A stretch of DNA of 12,007 bases from JBCDKH01 sp964388485 (GTDB lineage: Bacteria; Planctomycetota; Phycisphaerae; Tepidisphaerales; Tepidisphaeraceae). Where the stretch lies: NCBI GenBank assembly GCA_964388485.1, contig CAYMAS010000072.1:1-12007 (forward strand), in the 5' to 3' direction. The position numbers were made by a program, and so were the translations under genes. Under the pieces are notes generated by a model, which saw nothing but the letters and a program-made list of their open reading frames with translations, was not told the origin of the DNA and did no database searches. Shown here piece after piece: positions 1 to 6,093 of this stretch. Each line of letters starts with the position of its first letter. Positions within the stretch are counted from its first letter, which is position 1.

Positions 1-1038
1 GAAGGAGTCGAGGTGGGCGAACGCGTTGGCCGGGGCCGGGTCGGTTGCGTCGTCGGCCGGCACATAGACGGCCTGCACCGACGTAATGGCACCGTTCTTC
101 GTCGACGTGATCCGCTCCTGCAGCTCGCCCATCTCGGTGGCGAGCGTCGGCTGGTATCCGACGGCCGACGGCATGCGGCCGAGCAGGGCCGACACCTCGG
201 AACCCGCCTGGGTGAAGCGGAAGATGTTGTCGATGAAGAGGAGCGTGTCGGCACCCGACTCGTCGCGGAAGTACTCCGCCATCGTCAGGGCCGACAGGGC
301 GACGCGAAGACGCGCACCGGGCGGCTCGTTCATCTGGCCGAAGACCATGACGGTCTGGTCGATGACCTTCTTGCCGGTGTCGCCGATGGCGGCCTCCTGC
401 ATTTCGAGCCAGAGGTCGGTCCCTTCGCGTGTCCGCTCACCCACACCGGCGAAGACGCTGTAGCCGCCGTGCTCGCGGGCGATGCGGGCGATGAGCTCCT
501 GGATGATGACCGTCTTGCCGAGGCCGGCCCCGCCGAAGAGGCCAGCCTTGCCGCCACGGATGAACGGGGTGAGCAAGTCAACGACTTTGATGCCGGTCTC
601 GAAGACCTCGGCCTTGGGGGACAGGTCGCTGAACTCGGGCGGCTCACGGTGGATCGGGCGGTAGCCGCCGCCGGGCTCGATCGGGCCGCGTTCGTCGATG
701 GGCTGGCCGAGCACGTTGAAGACGCGGCCGAGGGTTTCCTTGCCGACGGGCACGGTCAGGGGCGAGCCGGTGTCGACAACGTTCATGCCGCGTTTGAGAC
801 CGTCGGTGCCGCCGAGGGCGACGGCTCGGACCTTGCCGCCGCCGAGGTGCTGCTGAATTTCACCCGTCAGGCTCGCCGCCTCGCCGTCGAGCTCGAAGTC
901 GACCTTCACGGCATTGTAGATCGAAGGCAGCTTGTCTTCGGCGAACTCGGCATCGAAGGTCGAGCCGATGACTTGGACGATGGTGCCGGTGGCACCGGAC
1001 GCGACGGTGGAATCAGCGGGCGAAGCAGTAGCGGTCAT
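1..1038 (-). CDS. atpD: F0F1 ATP synthase subunit beta, N-terminal 346 residues (C-terminus beyond window edge)
   Basis: Catalytic beta subunit of the F1 sector, which makes ATP from ADP and phosphate using the ion gradient across the inner membrane. Translating the reverse strand from the ATG at 1038 gives 346 uninterrupted codons to the window edge. The N-terminal beta-barrel segment GTIVQVIGSTFDAEF is at about residues 18-32. The P-loop GGAGLGKT is at 169-176, with Leu where the family usually has Val. GERTREG at 200-206 carries the catalytic Glu201. Walker B LLFID is at 266-270, followed by the conserved NIFRFTQAGSEVSALLGRMPS region. The C-terminal helical domain lies outside the window. 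The start is well constrained: an in-frame TGA lies 13 codons upstream with no other start between, although no strong Shine-Dalgarno is visible. Unlike the usual atpAGDC order, no atpG precedes it; about 400 bp of non-coding DNA does. It may therefore have its own promoter, possibly as the head of an atpDC unit. Confidence 0.98.
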   Translation of the reverse strand, partial: MTATASPADSTVASGATGTIVQVIGSTFDAEFAEDKLPSIYNAVKVDFELDGEAASLTGEIQQHLGGGKVRAVALGGTDGLKRGMNVVDTGSPLTVPVGKETLGRVFNVLGQPIDERGPIEPGGGYRPIHREPPEFSDLSPKAEVFETGIKVVDLLTPFIRGGKAGLFGGAGLGKTVIIQELIARIAREHGGYSVFAGVGERTREGTDLWLEMQEAAIGDTGKKVIDQTVMVFGQMNEPPGARLRVALSALTMAEYFRDESGADTLLFIDNIFRFTQAGSEVSALLGRMPSAVGYQPTLATEMGELQERITSTKNGAITSVQAVYVPADDATDPAPANAFAHLDSF

Positions 1039-1438
1039 GTAAACGAGGTTGCAGCGAGGTCTTGAAGAAGCGGCTCAGCAGCGTCTCAAAGACGCCGCCG
1101 GCGAGTCTAGGCAGACGCGTCAACTCGGCTACTTCGACCTCGCTCGGCGACGGACACTACCGCTTTTACCGATTCTTGCCGCGGCAGCGACCGAATCCCG
1201 CGGTCGATCCCCTAAGTGCGGGAACGTATCGGAATATCCGAACACAAGTCGCTCTCTGGCACTAAACTCAACAGCCGGGCGGGTTGCTTCAATTGGAGCT
1301 TCCGCGTCCGTTGCATCGTTGTCGCTACAAGCCGATGTCGGCTAAAGTAGAGACTTCAGTCGCTTTTGCGGCGGGCACGCAAGCCCCCGACGTGTCCGTC
1401 GCACCTCAGGACCCTCGCCTTCCCGGCGAGGGTCCGTT
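1039..1438. other. 400-bp gene-free region between aroC and atpD (probable atpD leader/promoter region)
   Basis: I see no convincing gene on either strand; the open frames here give compositionally biased, family-less peptides. The region contains the aroC-proximal hairpin (1409-1435) and several smaller inverted repeats: GCCGA-TG-TCGGC at 1331-1342, TCGGA-ATA-TCCGA at 1229-1241, CGACCG-7 nt-CGGTCG at 1188-1206, and GCGTCT-CAA-AGACGC at 1081-1095, the last about 43 nt upstream of the atpD start. A promoter for atpD must lie here if hairpin 1409-1435 ends the upstream transcript. I could not find a -35/-10 pair on the minus strand good enough to name. The region is more AT-rich around 1205-1380 than the coding DNA, as expected for a regulatory stretch. 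Confidence 0.6.
1409..1435 (-). terminator. Hairpin terminator candidate just after aroC
   Basis: A perfect 11-bp inverted repeat (GGACCCTCGCC / GGCGAGGGTCC) with a 5-nt loop begins 3 bp after the aroC stop codon. The stem is very GC-rich, so it should form a stable RNA hairpin in the minus-strand transcript. No U-tract follows it on the minus strand, where the sequence reads TGAGGTGCG. It is therefore not a textbook intrinsic terminator; it may act as a U-less terminator or as a 3'-end stabiliser. On the plus strand it is followed only by GTTTC. Confidence 0.65.
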
Positions 1439-2623
1439 TCATGATGCAGCCGAAGAAGACGTCACGCCTGCCGCCGCCGCGAGATACGCCTGGTAGTTCT
1501 GCCGCATCTCGCCCAGCGAATCGCCTCCGAACTTGTCGACCAGCGCCGCCGCTACTTCGAAGGCGACGACGTTCTCCAGCACCACGCCCGCCGCACTGAT
1601 CGCGCTGACGTCGCTCCGCTCCCAGCCGGCCTCGCTCGCCTGCTTCGTGTTGAGGTCAATCGACCGCAACGGCTTGCCGAGCGTGCTGATCGGCTTCATC
1701 GCCGCACGCACCACGATCGGCTGGCCGTTGGTCATCCCGCCCTCGAGCCCGCCGGCGTTGTTGCTGCCGCGCGTGTAGCCGAGCGAGGGTGAATCGCGTT
1801 GGTCCTCGTCGAAGAAGATCTCGTCGTGCACCTGACTGCCGGGCCGACGCGCCGTTTCAAAGCCGAGGCCGATCTCGACGCCCTTGAAGGCCTGGATGCC
1901 CATCACCGCCCCGCCGATCTTGGAGTCGAGCTTGTCGAACCAGTTCATGCTGCTGCCGAGGCCGACCGGGCATCCGAAGACGTGGCACTCGATGACGCCG
2001 CCCGCGGTGTCTTTGGCCATCTTCTGCTCGCGGATGAACGCTCGCATCTGCTCCGCCGCGGCTTCGTCCGGGCAATAGAGGTCGTTGGCGTCCCGGCGGG
2101 CGAGCATGTCGCGCCAGTTGTCGGCCGTCACGTCGAAGTCGCCGTCCGCCGGACCGACCGCGCGGACGAAGCCGAAGGCGTTGATGTCGAAGGCGTGGAG
2201 CAGGCATCGCGACAACGCACCCGCCGCCACGCGGGCCGCCGTCTCGCGGGCGCTGGCGCGTTCGAGCGTCTCGCGGCAATCGGTCGTAAGCCACTTGGCA
2301 CTACCGGCGAGGTCCGCATGGCCGGGCCGGGGCCGGTGCAGGGGCGGCGTGCGTTCGAGATCGTCGAGCCGGCTGTCCTTGTTCTTGACGTGCATCAGGA
2401 TCGGGGCCCCGATCGTCTTGTTCAGCCGGACGCCGCTGAGGTACTCGGCCTGGTCCGTTTCGATCTTCTGCCGGCCCCCACGGCCGTACCCGCCCTGGCG
2501 TCGGCGGAGTTCGTTGTTGACGAAGTCGCGGTCGATGTCGACGCCCGCGGGCATGCCGTCGACAAGCGCGAACAGGCCGGGGCCATGCGATTCTCCGGCG
2601 GTTCGATAGGTCAACTGCGGCAT
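1439..2623 (-). CDS. aroC: Chorismate synthase
   Basis: Last enzyme of the shikimate pathway: an FMN-dependent anti-1,4-elimination of phosphate from 5-enolpyruvylshikimate-3-phosphate, giving chorismate for aromatic amino acids, folate and quinones in the cytoplasm. The 394-residue length matches the longer bacterial form (about 360-390). Three family signatures are present: GESHG at 10-14, with the RPGHADLAG loop around His102; RASARETAARVAAGA at 122-136; and NNAGGLEGGMTNG at 288-300. ERSD at 335-338 corresponds to the conserved C-terminal R-x-D region. The start ATG at 2623 lies 12 bp after the ispD stop, so it is the downstream member of the ispD-aroC pair. The upstream spacer (GCTCCCGGCGAG) has at best a weak ribosome-binding site. 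A stable hairpin follows 3 bp after the TGA stop, so this is probably the last gene of the operon. The Ala/Ser-rich C-terminal tail is unremarkable. Confidence 0.98.
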   Translation of the reverse strand: MPQLTYRTAGESHGPGLFALVDGMPAGVDIDRDFVNNELRRRQGGYGRGGRQKIETDQAEYLSGVRLNKTIGAPILMHVKNKDSRLDDLERTPPLHRPRPGHADLAGSAKWLTTDCRETLERASARETAARVAAGALSRCLLHAFDINAFGFVRAVGPADGDFDVTADNWRDMLARRDANDLYCPDEAAAEQMRAFIREQKMAKDTAGGVIECHVFGCPVGLGSSMNWFDKLDSKIGGAVMGIQAFKGVEIGLGFETARRPGSQVHDEIFFDEDQRDSPSLGYTRGSNNAGGLEGGMTNGQPIVVRAAMKPISTLGKPLRSIDLNTKQASEAGWERSDVSAISAAGVVLENVVAFEVAAALVDKFGGDSLGEMRQNYQAYLAAAAGVTSSSAAS

Positions 2624-2635
2624 CTCGCCGGGAGC

Positions 2636-3283
2636 CTATTCCTGCTCCCCCAGCAACTTCCGCAACCGCTGAAGGTCGTCGGCATGCGTGACCTTCACGT
2701 TCGACGGATCACCTTCAACCCAATAAACCGTCTCGCCGACCTGCTCGAGGACTGACACATCGTCGGTCAGATCCTCGAGATCGCTCACCCGCTCGTAGGC
2801 ATCGAGCAACCAATCGAGTCGCATCGCCTGCGGCGTCTGCACGGCAAGCAACTCATGACGGGGCGGCGTTTCGATGACGTAGCCGTGCTCGATGAGCTTG
2901 ATCGTGTCGGTCGGCGTCACGCCCGGCACGGCCGCGCCACGCTCAATCGCCTTGCAGAACACGCGGTCGATCAGGTTCTGCGAGACGCAGGGTCTCGCAG
3001 CATCATGAACCGCCACGAACGGCGGTGGCTTTCGCATTTGTTGCACGACCTCCACGCCCCGTCGCACGCTCTGGGAACGCGAACCGCCGCCGTCACAGCC
3101 GATGACGCGCGGGTCGTCGACTTCCCGCCCCACCACGACCACCGCCGCCACGTCGGGCCGGTCGATGAAGGCGTCGATCGAGTGCTGCAACACCGTCTTG
3201 CCCGCGACAACCTGGCCGAGCTTGTCGCCGCCGAATCGCACGCCCGATCCCGCGGCCGGAATGATCACGGCAAATCGCTCCAT
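2636..3283 (-). CDS. ispD: 2-C-methyl-D-erythritol 4-phosphate cytidylyltransferase
   Basis: Third step of the MEP isoprenoid pathway: it transfers CMP from CTP to methylerythritol 4-phosphate, giving CDP-ME. With the ATG at 3283 the protein is 215 residues, slightly short for the family (about 225-235). The nucleotide-binding glycine-rich loop PAAGSGVRF is at 9-17, with Arg16 and Lys21 in the positions of the catalytic Arg/Lys. VHDAARP is at 92-98, TPQ at 150-152, TDDVSVLE at 173-180, and the C-terminal NVKVTHADDL at 195-204 includes the expected substrate-binding Lys197. A TTG codon one position upstream (3286) could also initiate. The ATG is preferred because it forms a TGATG overlap with the preceding stop codon, typical of translational coupling. 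The gene is fused neither to ispF nor to another MEP gene, and no other MEP gene is in the window. Confidence 0.96.
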   Translation of the reverse strand: MERFAVIIPAAGSGVRFGGDKLGQVVAGKTVLQHSIDAFIDRPDVAAVVVVGREVDDPRVIGCDGGGSRSQSVRRGVEVVQQMRKPPPFVAVHDAARPCVSQNLIDRVFCKAIERGAAVPGVTPTDTIKLIEHGYVIETPPRHELLAVQTPQAMRLDWLLDAYERVSDLEDLTDDVSVLEQVGETVYWVEGDPSNVKVTHADDLQRLRKLLGEQE

Positions 3284-3984
3284 CAAAAGAGACTATCAAG
3301 AATCTCCGGCATCTCACGAAGAACGCAGGTGAACATCGGCGTGTCCCGCAGCGTGTACTTGCTCGCTTCCGTCTCGCGAAGCTCCTGAACGAGGTCCAGA
3401 AAGTCCTGGGCCACATCCGTCTCGAAGGCGACGACGAATTCCTGGTCATCGAGGCCGAAGCTGTAGGTCGTGTTGAGCTTGACGCTCGGGTACTTCGTGC
3501 CGACGCGGATGTGCTCGCCCATCGCCTCCTGCCGCTCCTCGAGGCTCATGAGATACCACGGCCGCGTCTTGACGAACGGGTAGACGAACAGGTACTTCCG
3601 ACGTCCCGGCACGATTTTAGCACGCGAGTTCTCGTCGTGGAACGGGTCGACCGGATCGATGTACTGGCTCCGCTTCGTCATGGCGAGGAAGCGGTGGCTC
3701 GTGGTGAGGTAGCCGGCGAGACGCGTCTTGTTGAGGGCGGCTTCGCGTTGCTGAAGGACGTCGGATTCGAAGGCGATCCGCCAGACGATAAAGTCCGTGT
3801 CGGTCTTGAGGCCGACGGTGGAGTAGGTCAGTTGGATGTACTCGTCCGTCTTGGCATCAACGGCTTGGGCGAACTCGCTTCGGATGGCAGCCTTGTCTTC
3901 TTCGGGCAGGCGGCGGATCGTCGGATCGAGCTTGTACATCGTCCACGTGACGAACTGGCGGCGAAGCTCGGTGGGATTGCTCAT
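3283..3984 (-). CDS. hemQ: Chlorite dismutase-family protein, probable coproheme decarboxylase HemQ
   Basis: In the coproporphyrin-dependent haem route, HemQ (ChdC) decarboxylates two propionates of coproheme using peroxide, giving haem b. The 233-residue length fits the family. The core matches it: RKYLFVYPFVKTR around 129-141, the EERQEAMGEH helix ending in His158 (probable proximal haem ligand), YSFGLDDQEFVVAFETD at 174-190, and TLRDTPMFTC at 211-220. By hand alignment from memory, Tyr135, Lys139, Arg121 and Arg213 fall where HemQ has its catalytic Tyr and propionate-contacting basic residues. The distal Arg of true chlorite dismutases is not evident (Leu or Asn instead), so oxygen-generating chlorite breakdown is unlikely. 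It starts 9 bp after the methyltransferase stop and its TGA overlaps the ispD ATG. It could instead be an uncharacterised member of the dimeric alpha-beta barrel superfamily, and no other haem gene is in the window. Confidence 0.85.
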   Translation of the reverse strand: MSNPTELRRQFVTWTMYKLDPTIRRLPEEDKAAIRSEFAQAVDAKTDEYIQLTYSTVGLKTDTDFIVWRIAFESDVLQQREAALNKTRLAGYLTTSHRFLAMTKRSQYIDPVDPFHDENSRAKIVPGRRKYLFVYPFVKTRPWYLMSLEERQEAMGEHIRVGTKYPSVKLNTTYSFGLDDQEFVVAFETDVAQDFLDLVQELRETEASKYTLRDTPMFTCVLREMPEILDSLF

Positions 3985-3993
3985 ACCAGCAGC

Positions 3994-4773
3994 CTAGAGC
4001 CGGCGAGCGAGGACGATCTGGCGTTCGCTGTCGTCGGAGATCGGGCTGCCGTCGTAGTCGCCGAAGGTCTTCATGATCTGGAAGCCGCACAGCCGCAGGA
4101 GCCGCTCCATTTCCCGCGGCATGATCCAGGCCATCTCGAAGCCGCGACTGTGCTGCTGGCGTTCACCATCTTCGAACCAGTCGTAGTTGAACGTCACGTG
4201 CTGGATCTGCCGGGTGACGTCGGCGTACAGGCTGGTCGTCCGCATGACGCTGCGGCCGTCGCTCGTGGTGAACAGGCTCGGCTCCAGCTCGTCCACGCCG
4301 CCGACGGCACCGGTGACGAGGTCGAGATTCGGGTGGAACACGTCGAGCCAGAGAAGGCCGTCCGGCTGCAGCAGGCGATGACACCCTTCAAGACAAGCCT
4401 CCTGAGCTTCGGGACGCGCTAGGGCAAGGAAGGTATTGAAAAAGCAGCAGGCTGCATCCCACTTCGCGTCCGGGAGTCGGCCGTTCCAACCGGCGAGCGA
4501 CAGATCGGCCTCGACATACCGAGGTCCGCCCTGCTTGGCTCGGGCGATCGCGAGGAGATCGGAATCGACGTCGACGCCGGTGACCCGGTGGCCGGCCTCG
4601 GCCATGGCGCGCGTCGCCCGCCCCGTGCCGCAGCCGAGTTCGAGCACGTCGTACGGATCACCGTGACCGCCAGGGATGTGCTCGAGGAAGAAGTCGACGT
4701 CCGGGCCGAGATAGTCGACGTCGGGGTATTCGAAGTCGTAGAAGTCGGCAATCTCGCGGTAGTCGCCTGTCAT
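3994..4773 (-). CDS. Class I SAM-dependent methyltransferase, substrate unknown
   Basis: A 259-residue stand-alone Rossmann-fold methyltransferase, presumably cytoplasmic. Motif I is VLELGCGTG at 43-51, the SAM-binding glycine loop. The acidic end of strand beta-2 is GVDVD at 66-70, expected to contact the ribose hydroxyls. The EAD at 88-90 corresponds to motif II/III, and WDAACCFFNTFLAL (from about 105) is the strand-4 region. LLQPDGLLWLDVFHPN matches the post-motif III segment. The last 100 residues (NYDWFEDGE, then MPREMERLLRLCGF) resemble the substrate-cap and C-terminal helices of Methyltransf_11/25-type enzymes. These motifs establish the class but not the substrate, and I see no features specific to UbiE/MenG, BioC or rRNA methyltransferases. 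It lies between the MBL hydrolase (22-bp gap) and hemQ (9-bp gap), so it is probably co-transcribed with them. Confidence 0.87.
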   Translation of the reverse strand: MTGDYREIADFYDFEYPDVDYLGPDVDFFLEHIPGGHGDPYDVLELGCGTGRATRAMAEAGHRVTGVDVDSDLLAIARAKQGGPRYVEADLSLAGWNGRLPDAKWDAACCFFNTFLALARPEAQEACLEGCHRLLQPDGLLWLDVFHPNLDLVTGAVGGVDELEPSLFTTSDGRSVMRTTSLYADVTRQIQHVTFNYDWFEDGERQQHSRGFEMAWIMPREMERLLRLCGFQIMKTFGDYDGSPISDDSERQIVLARRL

Positions 4774-4795
4774 GACCAGAATCTACGTTCCACCC

Positions 4796-5593
4796 TCAAT
4801 CGACCCGCAGCCCATCGACCGCGAACGCCACGTTCGCCGGCAGCTTGTCGGCATCACGTGCATGGAGCACGTCGTGGCTCATGTGCGTCAAGAGCGTCCG
4901 TCGCGGCTCGAGGTCGTCGACCACTTCCAAGGCCTCGTCGACGGTCAGGTGCGTCGGGTGCTTGCGGAACTGCAGGGCGTCGATGACGAGCAGGTCGAGG
5001 CCGCGGAGGTGCTCGCGGGCCTCGGCCGGCATGGCGTTGCAGTCGGTGCAGTAGGCCAAGCTTTGTCCGCCAGCGTCGACGCGGAAGCCGAGGGCGTCGA
5101 CGTTGCTGTGCGGGTAGCGGACGGGCGTCCAGGTCATCTCGCCGATGGTGAAGGGGCCGTCGATGATACGTGGCACGAGCGAGGGGCGAAACAGCTTCGG
5201 CGACCCTTCGCCGGGCTTGAGGAACGCGTACGGGAACATCCGCGACAAGGTCTCGTGGGTCACGTCGTCCGCCCAGACGTCGATCGGCCTCTTGAGCAAC
5301 GCGTTGAATCGACGCAGATCGTCCAGCCCCGCGACGTGGTCCGCGTGGCCGTGGGTGAAGACGACGGCGTTGATGTCGACGATGTCATTGGCGACGCACT
5401 GCAGGCGAAGCTCCGGCGTGGTGTCGACGAGGACGCGTGTCTGGTTGTGGCGGATGAGGACGCTGCAGCGGGTTCGGTGGTCGCGTGGGTCGTCGCTGGT
5501 GCAGGTTTCGCACCGGCAGCCAATCATCGGCACGCCGGCGCTGGTGCCGGTGCCGAGGAACTGGATCGACAGGCCTGACTTGCCGCTAGTCAT
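4796..5593 (-). CDS. PhnP-like metallo-beta-lactamase-fold hydrolase
   Basis: A 265-residue MBL-fold phosphodiesterase-type enzyme. The N-terminus has FLGTGTSAGVP at 12-22, then Cys26, Cys28 and Cys31 in a C-x-C-x2-C arrangement, matching the structural zinc site of E. coli PhnP. The dinuclear-metal motif THGHADH is at 80-86 (His81, His83, Asp85, His86), with further likely ligands at His162, Asp184 and in LTHMSHD (His237, His240). PhnP hydrolyses 5-phosphoribosyl 1,2-cyclic phosphate in C-P lyase phosphonate degradation. No phn gene is present here, so the substrate may be another cyclic nucleotide-like or ribosyl phosphate compound. The ATG at 5593 is chosen because it precedes the conserved first strand and overlaps the upstream stop by 8 bp (ATGACTAG). 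An ATG three codons earlier (5602) is also possible. The open frame continues to 5791, but that extension is Arg/Ser/Pro-rich and antisense-like. Confidence 0.9.
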   Translation of the reverse strand: MTSGKSGLSIQFLGTGTSAGVPMIGCRCETCTSDDPRDHRTRCSVLIRHNQTRVLVDTTPELRLQCVANDIVDINAVVFTHGHADHVAGLDDLRRFNALLKRPIDVWADDVTHETLSRMFPYAFLKPGEGSPKLFRPSLVPRIIDGPFTIGEMTWTPVRYPHSNVDALGFRVDAGGQSLAYCTDCNAMPAEAREHLRGLDLLVIDALQFRKHPTHLTVDEALEVVDDLEPRRTLLTHMSHDVLHARDADKLPANVAFAVDGLRVD

Positions 5594-5876
5594 CGGCGGC
5601 ATCCGCGGGGCGAGTCGTGGTGCCGCTGAAGATCGCGTCTTCGTTATTGAGCAGCCGCTGCCGCTCGAAGGTTTCGCCTTTGTTGATGAGCGGGCGGTTC
5701 TTGAAGTCCTCTTCGTTGGCGGGACCGAACGGCCGATCGGCCACGGGAACCGGCTCGGCCCCGGGCTCCGGCCGGATCGCCGTGAGGCCAATGACGACGG
5801 TGACGACGCTCAGGACGAGCAGGACGACGACGACGGTGCGTCCGGACCAGCCTTTCTGCTCGTCGAAATCGGGCAT
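5586..5876 (-). CDS. Small single-pass membrane protein of unknown function
   Basis: A predicted 96-residue protein that I do not recognise. A short charged N-terminus (MPDFDEQKGWSGR) is followed by one hydrophobic helix of about 21 residues (from TVVVVLLVLSVV to about residue 34). A polar, Pro/Asn/Glu-rich tail of about 60 residues ends in DAADD. The basic residue just before the helix suggests N-in, C-out topology, so the tail would be periplasmic. The frame stays open upstream to 6044, but the ATG at 5876 is preferred. The extra 56 residues would read through the inverted repeat at 5945-6031 and do not look protein-like. Its stop overlaps the hydrolase start by 8 bp, which supports it as the first gene of the operon running to aroC. 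With no family match available, the gene call rests on the transmembrane helix, the overlap and the position. Confidence 0.62.
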   Translation of the reverse strand: MPDFDEQKGWSGRTVVVVLLVLSVVTVVIGLTAIRPEPGAEPVPVADRPFGPANEEDFKNRPLINKGETFERQRLLNNEDAIFSGTTTRPADAADD

Positions 5877-5944
5877 ACACCGAACCGTAGGACGAGCGTC
5901 ACGATCCCGCGTCACGACTCCTGACACGTCCATGGTCGTTCCAA

Positions 5945-6031
5945 GGAGCGGCGGTGCTTGCACCGCGATTCGGACACATGAGTAGTCGTCTTTCGCGACT
6001 CGCAGAAACGCGGTGCAAGCACTGCCGCTCC
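5945..6031. repeat. 23-bp near-perfect inverted repeat with 41-bp spacer (REP/BIME- or MITE-like)
   Basis: The left arm 5945-5967 (GGAGCGGCGGTGCTTGCAC, then CGCG) and the right arm 6009-6031 are reverse complements at 22 of 23 positions. Each arm is also internally palindromic: the left contains GCGGTG-CTTG-CACCGC. The spacer contains a smaller AGTCG/CGACT stem. The element lies between the topA stop and the small membrane-protein start. On the minus strand the sequence before the first arm reads GTGG-AGCGGC, resembling the GT(A/G)G head of REP elements, so two inverted REP-like units (a BIME) are one reading. A non-autonomous miniature element is another, but I see no clear target-site duplication. 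It could also act as a transcript-end or processing hairpin after topA, though no U-tract follows on either strand. Confidence 0.85.
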
Positions 6032-6063
6032 ACCAGCGTCGCATGACACTCGAATTGCACGAC

Positions 6064-6093
6064 CTACTTCTTCCTACGTCTTCCTACTTCTTC
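6064..6093. repeat. Three tandem 10-bp units at the topA 3' end
   Basis: The plus strand reads CTACTTCTTC, CTACGTCTTC, CTACTTCTTC back to back, three head-to-tail 10-mers with a single mismatch in the middle copy. The last unit (6084-6093) encodes the final codons of TopA (Lys-Lys-stop). The other two lie just after the stop. It looks like local slippage or duplication of the lysine-rich terminus of the gene. Confidence 0.8.

Noticed and set aside
13..1065. Long plus-strand open frame of 350 codons
   Set aside because: It is the complement of atpD. The minus strand gives a textbook beta subunit with P-loop and Walker B, while the plus-strand peptide is Arg/Asp/Gly-rich with no family features.
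1049..1345. Possible 98-codon plus-strand gene in the atpD-aroC gap
   Set aside because: It has a TTG start with no ribosome-binding site, no recognisable domain, and a Ser/Ala/Arg composition. Nothing supports expression.
1799..2755. Plus-strand open frame of 318 codons across aroC and ispD
   Set aside because: It is antisense to two clearly identified enzymes and spans their junction. Its existence is explained by GC-rich codon bias.
5594..5791. N-terminal extension of the MBL hydrolase
   Set aside because: The extra 66 residues are Arg/Ser/Pro-rich and lie in the alternate frame of the membrane-protein gene. The MBL fold begins right after the ATG at 5593.
5945..6031. CRISPR-like repeat-spacer reading of the inverted repeat
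   Set aside because: There are only two arms, and they are in inverted, not direct, orientation, with no further copies and no cas genes.
5877..6044. N-terminal extension of the small membrane protein
   Set aside because: It would translate through the inverted repeat at 5945-6031 and add a non-conserved-looking Arg/Cys/Trp-containing stretch. The ATG at 5876 gives a simple single-span protein.
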